64,000 bases of DNA. It comes from Pseudomonas synxantha BG33R (lineage in GTDB: Bacteria; Pseudomonadota; Gammaproteobacteria; Pseudomonadales; Pseudomonadaceae). Shown piece after piece: positions 29,489 to 38,654 of this stretch. The notes under the pieces are model-generated. The model saw nothing but the letters and a program-made list of their open reading frames with translations, did no database searches and was not told where the DNA came from. The stretch covers positions 6,014,498 to 6,078,497 of the forward strand of contig NZ_CM001514.1 of the NCBI RefSeq assembly GCF_000263715.2. Reading direction: 5' to 3'. The translations under genes were made by a program, and so were the position numbers. Within the stretch, counting starts at the first letter, position 1, and each line of letters opens with the position of its first letter.

Positions 29489-29818
29489 TTAGATGTTCGC
29501 GTCGAGGAATGCAGCCAGTTGCGACTTGGACAGCGCGCCAACCTTGGTGGCCTCGACGTTGCCGTTCTTGAACAGCATCAGGGTCGGAATACCACGCACG
29601 CCGTGCTTGGCCGGGGTTTCCTGGTTTTCGTCGATGTTCAGTTTGGCAATGGTCAGTTTGCCTTTGTAGGTCTCGGCGATTTCGTCCAGAACCGGAGCGA
29701 TCATCTTGCATGGGCCGCACCACTCAGCCCAGTAGTCGACCAGTACAGCACCGTCGGCCTTGAGTACGTCAGCTTCGAAGCTAGCGTCGCTAACGTGTTT
29801 GATAAGATCGCTGCTCAT
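29489..29818 (-). CDS. trxA: Thioredoxin 1
   Basis: 109-residue cytoplasmic disulfide reductase with the active site [11 protein letters not shown] and conserved cis-Pro segment RGIPTLMLF. The start [11 protein letters not shown] at 29818 is the normal N-terminus; the upstream in-frame extension is not. It is the gene before rho, a conserved arrangement. In PAO1, as I recall, ppx is its next neighbour, whereas here 8.8 kb of other genes intervenes. Confidence 0.97.
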   Translation of the reverse strand: MSSDLIKHVSDASFEADVLKADGAVLVDYWAEWCGPCKMIAPVLDEIAETYKGKLTIAKLNIDENQETPAKHGVRGIPTLMLFKNGNVEATKVGALSKSQLAAFLDANI

Positions 29819-29937
29819 GGAAGTCTCCAGGTTGTAAGCAAAAAAAACGTTGCCCATCATAGCCGCCCTTCCTTCGTTCAGGAAGCCGCCTCTGATTGAG
29901 TCTTGCTATGGCGTTGCATGAGTGGGGATATAGCTAC

Positions 29938-30633
29938 TCATGGCGTCACGGCAGTCACAAACACGATGCCTGTTCGCAACGCCGCATTGCGAACGTGTTC
30001 CTGCATGGTTTTCTGCGCTGCCGCACTGCTGCGCCGGGCCAAGGAGCGCAGGATTTTGCGATGTTCCTGCCAGGTCTCCATGGCTCGGTCCGGCCGGATG
30101 AACGGTAGTTTCTGGCTCTCCAGAAACACCTCGGCGCTGGCACTGAGAATACTCACCATGGCCTGGTTGCCGCTGGCCAGCAGGATGCGCTGGTGAAATT
30201 CGAAGTCCAGCCGGGCGGCGGCTTCGAAGTCACCCACTTTGAGGACCTTGCGCATCGCCTCGACATTGTCTTCCAGGCTGTCGAGTTCGTCCGTGGTCAA
30301 TGTGACTGCCGCCAAACCCGCAGCGAACCCTTCAAGCGCGTAACGCAGCTGGAAGATGTCCAGCGGTGTGGCCTGCGCCGCAAACGGCCAGGCGAGCTCG
30401 GATGGCGGGTCCGGCGCCAGCACGAAAACGCCCTTGCCCGCCTGCACACTGACCACACCCAATGCGCTCAAGGAAGATAAGGCCTCGCGCAACGACGCCC
30501 GGCTCACACCCAAGCGTATCGCCAAATCGCGCTGAGATGGCAATGCATCGCCCGGCCCAAAGCCTTGTTCCTTGATCAGTTTGCGGATGGCTTGCAAGGC
30601 CGCTTCCGGTACGGCTTGGGCGATGGAATTCAT
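29938..30633 (-). CDS. FadR-subfamily GntR transcriptional regulator
   Basis: 231-residue regulator. The N-terminal winged helix (LPSQRDLAIRLGVSRASLREALSSL, quoted in part) is followed by an FCD ligand-binding domain with metal-ligand histidines in DFEFHQRI, QEHRKIL and MQEHVRNA. It is divergent from the ABC importer at 30889-33728, and a FadR-type palindrome lies between them, so it most likely controls that operon and itself. Effector unknown; FCD regulators commonly sense carboxylic acids, amino acids or sugar acids. Confidence 0.88.
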   Translation of the reverse strand: MNSIAQAVPEAALQAIRKLIKEQGFGPGDALPSQRDLAIRLGVSRASLREALSSLSALGVVSVQAGKGVFVLAPDPPSELAWPFAAQATPLDIFQLRYALEGFAAGLAAVTLTTDELDSLEDNVEAMRKVLKVGDFEAAARLDFEFHQRILLASGNQAMVSILSASAEVFLESQKLPFIRPDRAMETWQEHRKILRSLARRSSAAAQKTMQEHVRNAALRTGIVFVTAVTP

Positions 30634-30697
30634 AAAAAACTCAAGGTTCCCGTCAGCTGAAGCGCTAGTTGTAAAGCTATTGAAGTCTGGCGGCAAG

Positions 30698-30728
30698 CCA
30701 CGCCCCAAAGGGGCTCGTGCGTTTTTTA
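30698..30728 (+). terminator. Terminator-like hairpin in the divergent region
   Basis: cacg-cccc-aaa-gggg-(ct)-cgtg followed by gttttttacg, a bulged stem with a U-run on the + strand. It lies upstream of the ABC operon, between the regulator start and the FadR-like site. It could be an attenuator if a promoter lies to its left, or the relic of a former gene end. Confidence 0.4.
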
Positions 30729-30759
30729 CGGTGCTCGAAAAGGGTGCGAAAAATCCCGC

Positions 30760-30776
30760 AACTGTTCAGACCAGTA
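30760..30776. promoter_or_regulatory. FadR-type operator
   Basis: AACTGTTCAGACCAGTA is a near-perfect dyad (ACTG-K-TC-N-GA-M-CAGT) and resembles the E. coli FadR site ANCTGGTCNGACCNGNT. It lies between the divergent regulator and importer genes, 113 bases before the importer start. Confidence 0.55.
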
Positions 30777-30888
30777 AGACCATGGCACTTCAACGAATCC
30801 GTGCCTTACAGACCATTACGAGAGGGCTGGCATGGGCTGTGCACTGAGCAAACTCAGAAAATTCCTTCGCCTTTTTCGGAGAGTTGCC

Positions 30889-31674
30889 ATGACCAAGCGC
30901 TACAGCGCCCTGCTAACTGCCCTGTTTGCCAGCCTGATGCTGAGCCAGGCACCCGCCCAGGCTGATGGTCTGGACGATATCGTCGCCCGTGGCACCCTCA
31001 AGGTCGCCGTGCCCCAGGACTTCCCGCCGTTTGGTTCGGTCGGCCCCAACATGCAGCCACGTGGCCTGGACATCGACACCGCCAAGCTGCTGGCCGACCA
31101 GCTCAAGGTCAAGCTGGAACTGACCCCGGTCAACAGCACCAACCGCATTCCGTTCCTTACCACCGGCAAGGTGGACCTGGTGATCTCCAGCCTGGGCAAA
31201 AACCCCGAGCGCGAAAAGGTCATTGATTTCTCCAAGGCTTACGCGCCGTTCTACCTCGCGGTGTTCGGCCCACCCGAGGCGGCAATCAGCACCACCGACG
31301 ACCTCAAGGGCAAGACTATCAGCGTGACCCGCGGCGCCATCGAGGATATCGAGCTGACCGCCGTGGCGCCCAAGGAAGCCACGATCAAGCGCTTTGAGGA
31401 CAACAACTCAACCATCGCCGCTTACCTTGCCGGCCAGGTCGACCTGATCGCCAGCGGCAACGTGGTCATGGTCGCAATCAGCGAACGCAACCCCAAACGC
31501 GTCCCCGCGCTGAAGGTCAAGCTCAAGGATTCGCCGGTGTACGTAGGCGTAAACAAGAACGAGCCGGCGCTGCTGCAGAAGGTCAACCAGATCCTGGTTG
31601 CGGCCAAGGCAGACGGCAGCCTGGAAAAAAACGCACTGCAGTGGCTCAAAGAACCGCTGCCTGCTGACCTCTGA
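30889..31674 (+). CDS. Polar amino-acid-type ABC transporter, periplasmic binding protein
   Basis: 261-residue family-3 solute-binding protein. A signal peptide (MTKRYSALLTALFASLM...AQA) is followed by the GTLKVAVPQDFPPFGSVG first strand, PRGLDIDTAKLLAD and a KVDLVISSLGKNPERE ligand loop. The ATG at 30889 gives the signal peptide directly. First of four genes (binding protein, two permeases, ATPase). The ligand cannot be read from the sequence: amino acids are most common for the family, but amino sugars and other polar solutes also occur. Confidence 0.88.
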   Translation: MTKRYSALLTALFASLMLSQAPAQADGLDDIVARGTLKVAVPQDFPPFGSVGPNMQPRGLDIDTAKLLADQLKVKLELTPVNSTNRIPFLTTGKVDLVISSLGKNPEREKVIDFSKAYAPFYLAVFGPPEAAISTTDDLKGKTISVTRGAIEDIELTAVAPKEATIKRFEDNNSTIAAYLAGQVDLIASGNVVMVAISERNPKRVPALKVKLKDSPVYVGVNKNEPALLQKVNQILVAAKADGSLEKNALQWLKEPLPADL

Positions 31675-31688
31675 AGCGGAGTTGAACG

Positions 31689-32357
31689 ATGGCCTATCAA
31701 TTCGACTTTGTGCCGGTGCTGGCCAATACCGACCTGCTGCTGCGCGGTGCGTTGTTTACCCTTGAACTGACGGCCATCGGCGCCCTCCTTGGGGTTGCAC
31801 TGGGCACCGTCGGTGCCGTGGTGCGGGCCTGGAAGATTCAGCCGTTTGCATGGATCTTTGGTGTGTATGTCGAATTGATCCGCAACACGCCGTTTCTGGT
31901 GCAGTTGTTCTTTATTTTCTTCGGCCTGCCGTCCCTGGGGTTGAAAATCACTGAGTGGCAAGCCGCTGTGCTGGCAATGGTGATCAACCTGGGGGCGTAC
32001 TCCACCGAGATCATCCGCGCCGGGATCCAGGCCATCCCGCGCGGTCAGTTGGAAGCCGCCGCCGCGCTGGCGATGACGCGCTTCGAAGCGTTCCGTCACG
32101 TGGTACTGCTACCGGCGCTGGGCAAGGTGTGGCCGGCCCTGAGCAGCCAGATCATCATCGTGATGCTCGGTTCGGCGGTGTGTTCGCAGATCGCCACCGA
32201 AGAATTGAGCTTTGCCGCCAACTTTATCCAGTCGCGTAATTTCCGTGCCTTTGAAACCTATGCCCTGACCACCCTGGTGTACCTGTGCATGGCGCTGATG
32301 ATTCGCCAACTGCTCAACTGGATCGGCCGGCGGTTTGTGATGAGGAACAGTCGATGA
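31689..32357 (+). CDS. ABC transporter permease, His/Glu/Gln type (1)
   Basis: 222-residue inner-membrane protein with about five spans and the HEQM signature: VELIRNTPFLVQLFFIFFGLP and the EAA loop QLEAAAALAMTRFEAFRHVVLLP. It starts 14 bases after the binding-protein gene and overlaps the next permease by four bases (ATGA). Confidence 0.9.
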   Translation: MAYQFDFVPVLANTDLLLRGALFTLELTAIGALLGVALGTVGAVVRAWKIQPFAWIFGVYVELIRNTPFLVQLFFIFFGLPSLGLKITEWQAAVLAMVINLGAYSTEIIRAGIQAIPRGQLEAAAALAMTRFEAFRHVVLLPALGKVWPALSSQIIIVMLGSAVCSQIATEELSFAANFIQSRNFRAFETYALTTLVYLCMALMIRQLLNWIGRRFVMRNSR

Positions 32358-33004
32358 GTGAGTTCACCTTCTGGGACATCGTGCGCAACTTGCTTACTGG
32401 CCTGCAGTGGACCCTGCTGCTGTCACTGGTAGCATTTGTGGGCGGTGGCCTGATCGGCCTGCTGGTGATGACGATGCGCATCAGCCGCAAAGCTTTCCCA
32501 CGCAATATTGCCCGCACCTATATCGAACTGTTCCAGGGCACGCCCTTGCTGATGCAGTTGTTCCTGGTGTTTTTCGGCGTTGCCCTGCTTGGCGTGGACA
32601 TATCGCCCTGGCTGGCCGCTGCAATCGCATTGACCCTGTTCACCAGCGCTTACCTGGCCGAAATCTGGCGCGGTTGCGTGGACTCCATCGCCCATGGCCA
32701 ATGGGAAGCCTCGGCCAGTCTGGCCCTGAACCCTTTTGAGCAACTGCGTTTTGTGATCCTGCCCCAAGCGCTGCGCATTGCCGTCGCGCCAACGGTGGGT
32801 TTCTCGGTGCAGGTGGTCAAAGGCACCGCCGTGACCTCGATCATCGGTTTCACCGAACTGACCAAGACCGGCGGCATGCTCGCCAACGCCACCTTCGAGC
32901 CGTTTATGGTCTACGGCTTGGTGGCCCTCGGTTATTTCCTGCTCTGCTACCCCTTATCCCTCAGTGCGCGCTACCTGGAAAGGAGACTGCATGCCTCTGC
33001 TTAG
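32354..33004 (+). CDS. ABC transporter permease, His/Glu/Gln type (2)
   Basis: 216-residue partner permease with YIELFQGTPLLMQLFLVFFGV and the EAA loop QWEASASLALNPFEQLRFVILP. The two different permeases probably form a heterodimer as in HisQ/HisM. The start at 32354 is fixed by the ATGA overlap; its 3' end overlaps the ATPase start by 14 bases. Confidence 0.9.
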   Translation: MSEFTFWDIVRNLLTGLQWTLLLSLVAFVGGGLIGLLVMTMRISRKAFPRNIARTYIELFQGTPLLMQLFLVFFGVALLGVDISPWLAAAIALTLFTSAYLAEIWRGCVDSIAHGQWEASASLALNPFEQLRFVILPQALRIAVAPTVGFSVQVVKGTAVTSIIGFTELTKTGGMLANATFEPFMVYGLVALGYFLLCYPLSLSARYLERRLHASA

Positions 33005-33728
33005 AATTTCCGCCCTGCATAAGTATTACGGCGATCATCACGTCCTCAAGGGCATCGACCTGACGGTGGAAGAGGGCCAGGTTGTGGCGATCATCGGCCG
33101 TAGCGGCTCGGGCAAGTCCACCTTGCTGCGTACCCTCAATGGCCTGGAGTCGATCAATGACGGTGTGATCGAAGTCGATGGCGAATACCTTGATGCCGCC
33201 CGCGCCGACCTGCGCAGCCTGAGGCAGAAAGTCGGCATGGTGTTCCAGCAGTTCAACCTGTTCCCGCACCTGAGCGTCGGCGAAAACGTGATGCTGGCAC
33301 CGCAAGTGGTGCAAAAAGTGCCCAAGGCCAAAGCGGCACAGTTGGCCAGGCAAATGCTCGAACGCGTTGGGCTGGGCGAGAAGTTCGACGCCTTCCCCGA
33401 TCGGCTGTCCGGTGGTCAGCAGCAACGAGTCGCCATTGCCCGCGCGCTGGCCATGTCACCCAAGGTGCTGTTGTGCGATGAGATCACCTCGGCCCTGGAC
33501 CCGGAGTTGGTCAATGAGGTGCTCAGCGTGGTGCGTCAACTGGCCAAGGACGGCATGACGCTGATCATGGTCACCCACGAAATGCGCTTTGCCCGGGAAG
33601 TTGGCGACAAGCTGGTGTTCATGCACCAGGGCAAGGTGCATGAAGTCGGCGACCCGAAGGTGCTGTTCGCCAGTCCGCAAACCCCCGAGCTCGCCAACTT
33701 CATCGGCTCGGTTGAACAGCCGGGCTGA
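32991..33728 (+). CDS. ABC transporter ATP-binding protein
   Basis: 245-residue ATPase of the HisP/GlnQ class: Walker A GRSGSGKSTLLR, Q-loop VFQQFNLFPHLSV, signature LSGGQQQRVAIARAL and Walker B VLLCDEITSALDPE. The ATG at 32991 follows an AGGAGA site. It is last in the importer operon. Its 3' end overlaps the convergent pilus gene by 29 bases. Confidence 0.93.
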   Translation: MPLLRISALHKYYGDHHVLKGIDLTVEEGQVVAIIGRSGSGKSTLLRTLNGLESINDGVIEVDGEYLDAARADLRSLRQKVGMVFQQFNLFPHLSVGENVMLAPQVVQKVPKAKAAQLARQMLERVGLGEKFDAFPDRLSGGQQQRVAIARALAMSPKVLLCDEITSALDPELVNEVLSVVRQLAKDGMTLIMVTHEMRFAREVGDKLVFMHQGKVHEVGDPKVLFASPQTPELANFIGSVEQPG

Positions 33729-34233
33729 CCAGCTCGAAGCTGCCCTGTCCGTCCAGTACCGTCTGATTGCGTACCTGCAGGGCGGCTGGGGAAAGGTCGG
33801 TGTCGATGTCGACCTGGGCAGTCAATTGCTTTCCAGCCGTTTGCGCCACCAGGACCTGGCCCGGTAACAACTGCCCGCTGGCACTCTCACCGGGCACGTG
33901 TGACAGCGCCCACCCAACGGCACGCCCGTCCACTTGGGCATGCTTGAGCGTCAGGCGAAAACGCCCCTCACGCCCAAAACGAAAGCCCTGGCCATCCGCT
34001 GCTCCGGTAAATCGTAATGCCATTGCCGAAGGCTCTGCGCAAAGTACGCTCAGGTGCACCGTGCGCGTACCCAGCACGACTGAGGGGCTTTCGTCCAATG
34101 CCTCCTGGCGAATAACGCCATAGTCGATACGCGGCTGGCTTATAGACAGTCGGCAGTTTTCAGCGCGCACGCCCTCAGCCAGCAATACGCCACAGAGCAG
34201 TACGAACCCCATGCTTTTCAGCTTAGCGATCAT
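33700..34233 (-). CDS. Minor pilus subunit of the chaperone-usher operon
   Basis: 177 residues from ATG at 34233, which overlaps the usher stop. A signal peptide (MIAKLKSMGFVLLCGVLLAEGVRA) precedes a Cys-containing fimbrial domain (CRLSISQPRIDYGVI, second Cys in LSVLCAEP), giving the usual N-terminal disulfide of pilus subunits. As the last gene after the usher it could be a tip or terminator subunit; it lacks an obvious two-domain lectin adhesin layout. Confidence 0.72.
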   Translation of the reverse strand: MIAKLKSMGFVLLCGVLLAEGVRAENCRLSISQPRIDYGVIRQEALDESPSVVLGTRTVHLSVLCAEPSAMALRFTGAADGQGFRFGREGRFRLTLKHAQVDGRAVGWALSHVPGESASGQLLPGQVLVAQTAGKQLTAQVDIDTDLSPAALQVRNQTVLDGQGSFELVSPAVQPSR

Positions 34234-36724
34234 GGCACACCGCCGATGTTGTCTCATAGAACTTGTCATTGTCGGGTTGAGTCTCGGCGGTAAGGCTTAG
34301 CAGGCAGGAGGAAGAGTCCGGCAATGAAACACGCAGGGTTTGCGAGTCGTTGAGGTCGTTCAGGAAAATCATGCCCTCACCCACCACACTGGTCAGGAAA
34401 CGATTGTCCTTGCCGAACACCGAGGCGCCCTGAGGCAACGGCCGCCCTTGCTGATCGTGGACGGTGAGCAGCACACGGCGCACTTTGACCACATCGAATG
34501 CCACGGTATTGAAAGACCCCCGGCCGGCGGCGAGCACATGGGTACCGTTTTTCAGGTCAACACGCTTTGGCAGCGACTGGGTCTGCACTTCGATGCGACT
34601 GTTGGTGTACGCGGGCAAGCCAGGTATAACGGCCTGCCCGCTGAAATCGGTCCACACCGGGCCTTGCGGGGTGTCGATTCTTGCAGCGCCGATATCCCCT
34701 ACCGAGGCAATACCAAACGTGTCCTGCACGGCATACGGCGAAAAGGTTACTCCGCCTCCGTGCGCCACCACGCCGCCTTGCAACTGCCCCGTGTAGTTGG
34801 TGCTCAGCGGATCGCGACTAATCCCCAGGCCGATCCGGGTATAACGAGGCATCAGATCCACCTGGCCACGTACCGATTGCTCGCGGGCACTGAGATCGCG
34901 CTCGATACCCACCTCGTAATTCACATACTCATTGACCCGCTCACTCAACGCCGTACCGGCACGAGACTGATCCCCGCGACGACGGATATAGCTGTTCACG
35001 CGACGATCACCGCCCAGGGGCACGCTGACCTGCAGGCGCACGGACAACTCATTGTCCCGGGCCGTTTCGCGCCGGCTGCCGACACCGTTGGCGTCGCGGC
35101 GCGAATGAGTACCGCCCACCTGCGAGTCGGCGACCAACGCGACATCGACACGATTGAACGATTTATTCCATGACGCAAACACGTGCTCAGCCGTTTGCCC
35201 GTCGACTTGAGAACTGCGTGTATAGCCCAGGGAAAATGCGCCCAGCGTGGTGTCGACCCAGCTAACGCCCGCCGTGTACTGATTCTTGAAGCGCGAGTCC
35301 AGCACGTCGGCCTTGGTCGGCCGGCCCGCTTCAAGTACCTCGCGATACCCTCGGGTCTGCGTGGTTGCGCTGAGGTTAAGATCTATATCGGCGTACACAG
35401 GACTGCTGACGGACACGCTGCTGCGTGACCCGGATACGGCATTACGACTATCCCGAGACACGTTATGGCGTGCACCTACAGAAACCCGCTGGAAAAACAC
35501 GCTGCTCAGGGTACCGCCTGCCGACCAGTATTCATCGGTGTTCAACAAGCCAAAGCCGGCCGAGGAGTCACGGCCCAGGCCCCACGTGCCGCTGGCCATG
35601 GCGACTACCGGCGACGGGGCTTGCTCATGCTCGTTCTCACGCACCTTGCCAAGGGAGAAATAATAGCCTGGTACCGCTGGCGCAGCCCCTGCGAAGGAGG
35701 CCGCCGGCACCACGAAACTGCGCCTGGCGCCCCGCACATCGATGACGCTGACCTCCAGGTCGCTGGTGCCGTTGAGCAACGACAAGCCCGTCAGCCGGAA
35801 GGGTCCTTCGGGCACCAGCGTGCTGTGGATCAACACGCCTGACTGGCGCACTTCAATCCGCGACTGGCTCTGGGCCAACCCCTCTACCACCGCATTGTTG
35901 CTGCCCGCCGGTGCACGCGATTGGCCATCGGGGGAAAACTGCACTCCAGACAGCTGGATGCCGCTGAACAGCGGGTTATTGCTGGAGAGCTGACCCACTT
36001 GAAAAGTCGATTGCAACGCGGCGATATCCCGCTGGGCATAGGCATACAGGTGCTCGGTACGGGCCGTCCCATTGTCAGAGACATAGAATTGGCGACTGCG
36101 AACAATCCAATCACCCAGGTTGAAACCCGCCTCGGTATTGGCCGAAACGAACCGGCTGGGCCCACTGCTCGAATGGCTGTCAAAACCCTGCACGTCATAG
36201 TTGAACAGCGCCGCCGCGCCACCCCGGGCGAACTCCCCGGCCTCCCATTGCGGCTCACGCAGGGCCGCGGTCGGCACCACCAGCGCTACCTCATCGCTGC
36301 CGGGCCGCAGCCGCACCATCGTCGTCGGGAAAACCCCGAGGAAGTCGTGGCAGGCCTGATCCTTGGTGGCTGCTTCGCCAACGATGCCAGCGGGTTTCAC
36401 CAACCCGGCTTTTTCCAGCAGCCCAGGGGTAAAACACAATTGTCCTTGCGAGTCGAACCTCGCATCCACAAGCCCGAGCGGGTTTCCGTTGACCCGCAAC
36501 CCCACCACATGAACACCTTCGCGAAAACGCGCGGCTGTGCGGAAGTAATCAGAGACTTTCGGGTCAATGCCGTGCGTGGTCAATGCCGCAAGGTCGAAGC
36601 CTTCGCCCAACTCCAACGCAGGAACAGCGCCAGGCAAGCTCCACAATGTCGCAACGCCCATGAGCAGCGAGGGTCGACGGGACCAAAACGAGGTCATTAA
36701 TGGTTTACGCGACAGGTTTGTCAT
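34223..36724 (-). CDS. Fimbrial outer-membrane usher protein
   Basis: 833-residue FimD/PapC-type usher that accepts chaperone-subunit complexes and assembles the pilus through a 24-strand barrel. It has a signal peptide, an N-terminal chaperone-binding domain (VGLRVNGNPLGLVDARFDSQG), a plug/barrel core (LEVSVIDVRGARRSFVVPAASF) and C-terminal domains (GRPLPQGASVFGKDNRFLTSVVGEG). The ATG at 36724 lies seven bases after the chaperone stop. Convergent with the ABC operon. Confidence 0.92.
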   Translation of the reverse strand: MTNLSRKPLMTSFWSRRPSLLMGVATLWSLPGAVPALELGEGFDLAALTTHGIDPKVSDYFRTAARFREGVHVVGLRVNGNPLGLVDARFDSQGQLCFTPGLLEKAGLVKPAGIVGEAATKDQACHDFLGVFPTTMVRLRPGSDEVALVVPTAALREPQWEAGEFARGGAAALFNYDVQGFDSHSSSGPSRFVSANTEAGFNLGDWIVRSRQFYVSDNGTARTEHLYAYAQRDIAALQSTFQVGQLSSNNPLFSGIQLSGVQFSPDGQSRAPAGSNNAVVEGLAQSQSRIEVRQSGVLIHSTLVPEGPFRLTGLSLLNGTSDLEVSVIDVRGARRSFVVPAASFAGAAPAVPGYYFSLGKVRENEHEQAPSPVVAMASGTWGLGRDSSAGFGLLNTDEYWSAGGTLSSVFFQRVSVGARHNVSRDSRNAVSGSRSSVSVSSPVYADIDLNLSATTQTRGYREVLEAGRPTKADVLDSRFKNQYTAGVSWVDTTLGAFSLGYTRSSQVDGQTAEHVFASWNKSFNRVDVALVADSQVGGTHSRRDANGVGSRRETARDNELSVRLQVSVPLGGDRRVNSYIRRRGDQSRAGTALSERVNEYVNYEVGIERDLSAREQSVRGQVDLMPRYTRIGLGISRDPLSTNYTGQLQGGVVAHGGGVTFSPYAVQDTFGIASVGDIGAARIDTPQGPVWTDFSGQAVIPGLPAYTNSRIEVQTQSLPKRVDLKNGTHVLAAGRGSFNTVAFDVVKVRRVLLTVHDQQGRPLPQGASVFGKDNRFLTSVVGEGMIFLNDLNDSQTLRVSLPDSSSCLLSLTAETQPDNDKFYETTSAVCHDR

Positions 36725-36731
36725 GGGTCGA

Positions 36732-37448
36732 TCAACCCCTATCGGTATTGATCGAGGCCCGATAGCTGCCCGCCGAAAAGCCGTAGACCGTGGCTGGCTG
36801 CATCTCAACTGCAGTCATACCCTCCAATAGCCCTTCAACCGTCAATGCCAACGTTTCACCTGGCAAAACGTATGCACGCGGCAAAGTAGCTGGGGTTCCT
36901 TGCGGAAGTATCTGCACCTGCGGCGCCAGGCGCACTACGTATGCACTGTCGTTGTGAACCATGAGACGCTCTCCCACACGCCTCCACTCCAGCAGTTCCC
37001 ATGGAGAATGATGCTCAGGCAGGCCGCGTGGGTGCAGGATCAGCGGCAAACTCTGCCGAAGGGTGATACCAATGGTCGCAGCGCCAGCCGCACGCGCCTG
37101 GGGGATACCCTCGAAAGTCACGCGTTTCAACCGCTGGATCTTCAATGGTTCCTTCAAGGTGCTGATGAAACGGACCAACTGGGTTTCACCCGCCTCTACT
37201 CGCGTAATGGGAGGTGTCACAATCAATAGCGGCTCCACATCCTCGGGCATGTTGTGCACGACGGAATGAAGCAGCGCGGGCGCCGCATCAGTATTTTTGA
37301 TATTCATCGTGGCCTCCCCTTGTTCTTCGTAGAGCAAGACCACTGTTGTTTCCGGCAACATTCCATCCGCCGCCGCAATGGGGATAAAACACAACCCCAC
37401 ACTTGCACAAAATACAAAAGCACAATTTTTTACTGAAAGGCCATTCAC
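36732..37448 (-). CDS. Periplasmic pilus chaperone (PapD-like)
   Basis: 238-residue chaperone donating a strand to pilus subunits in the periplasm. It has a signal peptide (to AAADG), the first Ig domain with ITRVEAGETQLVRFIS and the G1-type RLKRVTFEGIPQ region, and a second domain from about residue 140. The start is GTG at 37448 after a GGGGGAAA site. The two-domain layout is right for PapD, though the EEQG strand and subunit-cleft residues are divergent from type 1 chaperones. Confidence 0.85.
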   Translation of the reverse strand: MNGLSVKNCAFVFCASVGLCFIPIAAADGMLPETTVVLLYEEQGEATMNIKNTDAAPALLHSVVHNMPEDVEPLLIVTPPITRVEAGETQLVRFISTLKEPLKIQRLKRVTFEGIPQARAAGAATIGITLRQSLPLILHPRGLPEHHSPWELLEWRRVGERLMVHNDSAYVVRLAPQVQILPQGTPATLPRAYVLPGETLALTVEGLLEGMTAVEMQPATVYGFSAGSYRASINTDRG

Positions 37449-37543
37449 TCAGTTTCCCCCAAACTTGAAACTGACTACTTGTTGTAGCCAGAAAAAACAG
37501 CCGATAAGAAACGGACACTTTCTAACCAGCTGTATTTTATTTC

Positions 37544-38206
37544 TTAGAGTTCGATGTAGCTCAATTCAAGGGTTGCGCGCCCATCAAGGGTAATCTCACG
37601 GCCCAAGTCCAATTTCGTGCTTTTGTTAATAACCGGCCTCACCGCGATAGTGCCGGTCAGTTGAGTAATGGAGGCCGGAGTGTTGGCCGTACTGCTGCGC
37701 CACGAATGCTGACTAGGCGATTGGGCGACTTTACCGTCACCGCTCTGCCAGGCACCTGACCCGACACGCATGATGGGATACAGGGTTGTGGTCGGCGACC
37801 GAAGGTTTTTGAGAGTGATCGCAAATCCACCGGTCTTACGACCGGATACAGCGCCCAAGCCATAGTTGTGTGCCTCGGTGTAGCCTCCTCCAAGCACATT
37901 GAGAATGCCCGGCACCTTACTGCCGGACTGCAGGTCAACAAACTTCAGCCCGAAACGAGCGGCCGTGGTTCCGCAACTGACGGTCAGGGGCGTGGTCTTT
38001 TCCGCCAGCGGAGTGAACGCTGTAGGAGACAGCTGCCCAGAGGGAATGTCGCCATAGTTGATAATACCGCCACCGGTCATACTGAGGCTGCACGCGGCGG
38101 GCTTGATGGTACCCCTGACGATCAATTCGGCACTGGTGGATGCATGGGCGTTGAGAGCTGCAGCGAGATAAGCAATACCAAGAGTCAAACCAACAATTTT
38201 TTTCAT
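37544..38206 (-). CDS. Major pilus subunit, DUF1120 family
   Basis: 220-residue exported protein. A signal peptide ends near HAS; then AELIVRGTIKPAACSLSMTGGG, with a second Cys in TVSCGTTAARFGLKF, forms the fimbrial disulfide. The C-terminal strand ATLELSYIEL fits the penultimate-aromatic pilin pattern. The ATG at 38206 is preferred over an in-frame TTG two codons upstream. First gene of the operon subunit-chaperone-usher-minor subunit. DUF1120 assignment is by recall of the pattern. Confidence 0.8.
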   Translation of the reverse strand: MKKIVGLTLGIAYLAAALNAHASTSAELIVRGTIKPAACSLSMTGGGIINYGDIPSGQLSPTAFTPLAEKTTPLTVSCGTTAARFGLKFVDLQSGSKVPGILNVLGGGYTEAHNYGLGAVSGRKTGGFAITLKNLRSPTTTLYPIMRVGSGAWQSGDGKVAQSPSQHSWRSSTANTPASITQLTGTIAVRPVINKSTKLDLGREITLDGRATLELSYIEL

Positions 38207-38654
38207 ATTCAACCTGTCACTGAAATTTATCAGGCATGTTTATTTCGGCCTTGAAGATACAAGGTCATAAATAAATAACACCACGGCAAAATTGCCGAGT
38301 GACAGTCTGTCGCTTTGGCACTTCACTGAAGAATAAGACGACACTCCAATTATCGTGGGATCGATAAAAACAAACTGTGGGCCAAGCCTCTCCCAGCAGT
38401 AGTCTTAAACAAAAAAACAAATAGAATATCGAAGCTTAGTTTGTAGGCGAAATCATAATCGGCGATAAAACAGCTCTAAGTTAAAAACTCCTACAGCCCT
38501 CACGTATACACCAACAGAAGCCCGGAACGGCAACCTACCTTTCCGTCAGGGATTGCTTACAGACAACCTCAGAGAGCTTCCCGAAGCACTACGCGTTGGC
38601 GTCAGCGGTCGATCGTGGCACGATGGCAAGGTTATCGACCGAGATCCCCAAACC
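38207..38654. other. Intergenic region between pilus operon and ppx
   Basis: About 450 bases, clearly AT-richer than the flanks, containing the divergent promoters of the pilus operon and ppx. A small inverted repeat cggcaa-aa-ttgccg lies at 38284-38297. No gene, REP or terminator was found. Confidence 0.5.
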
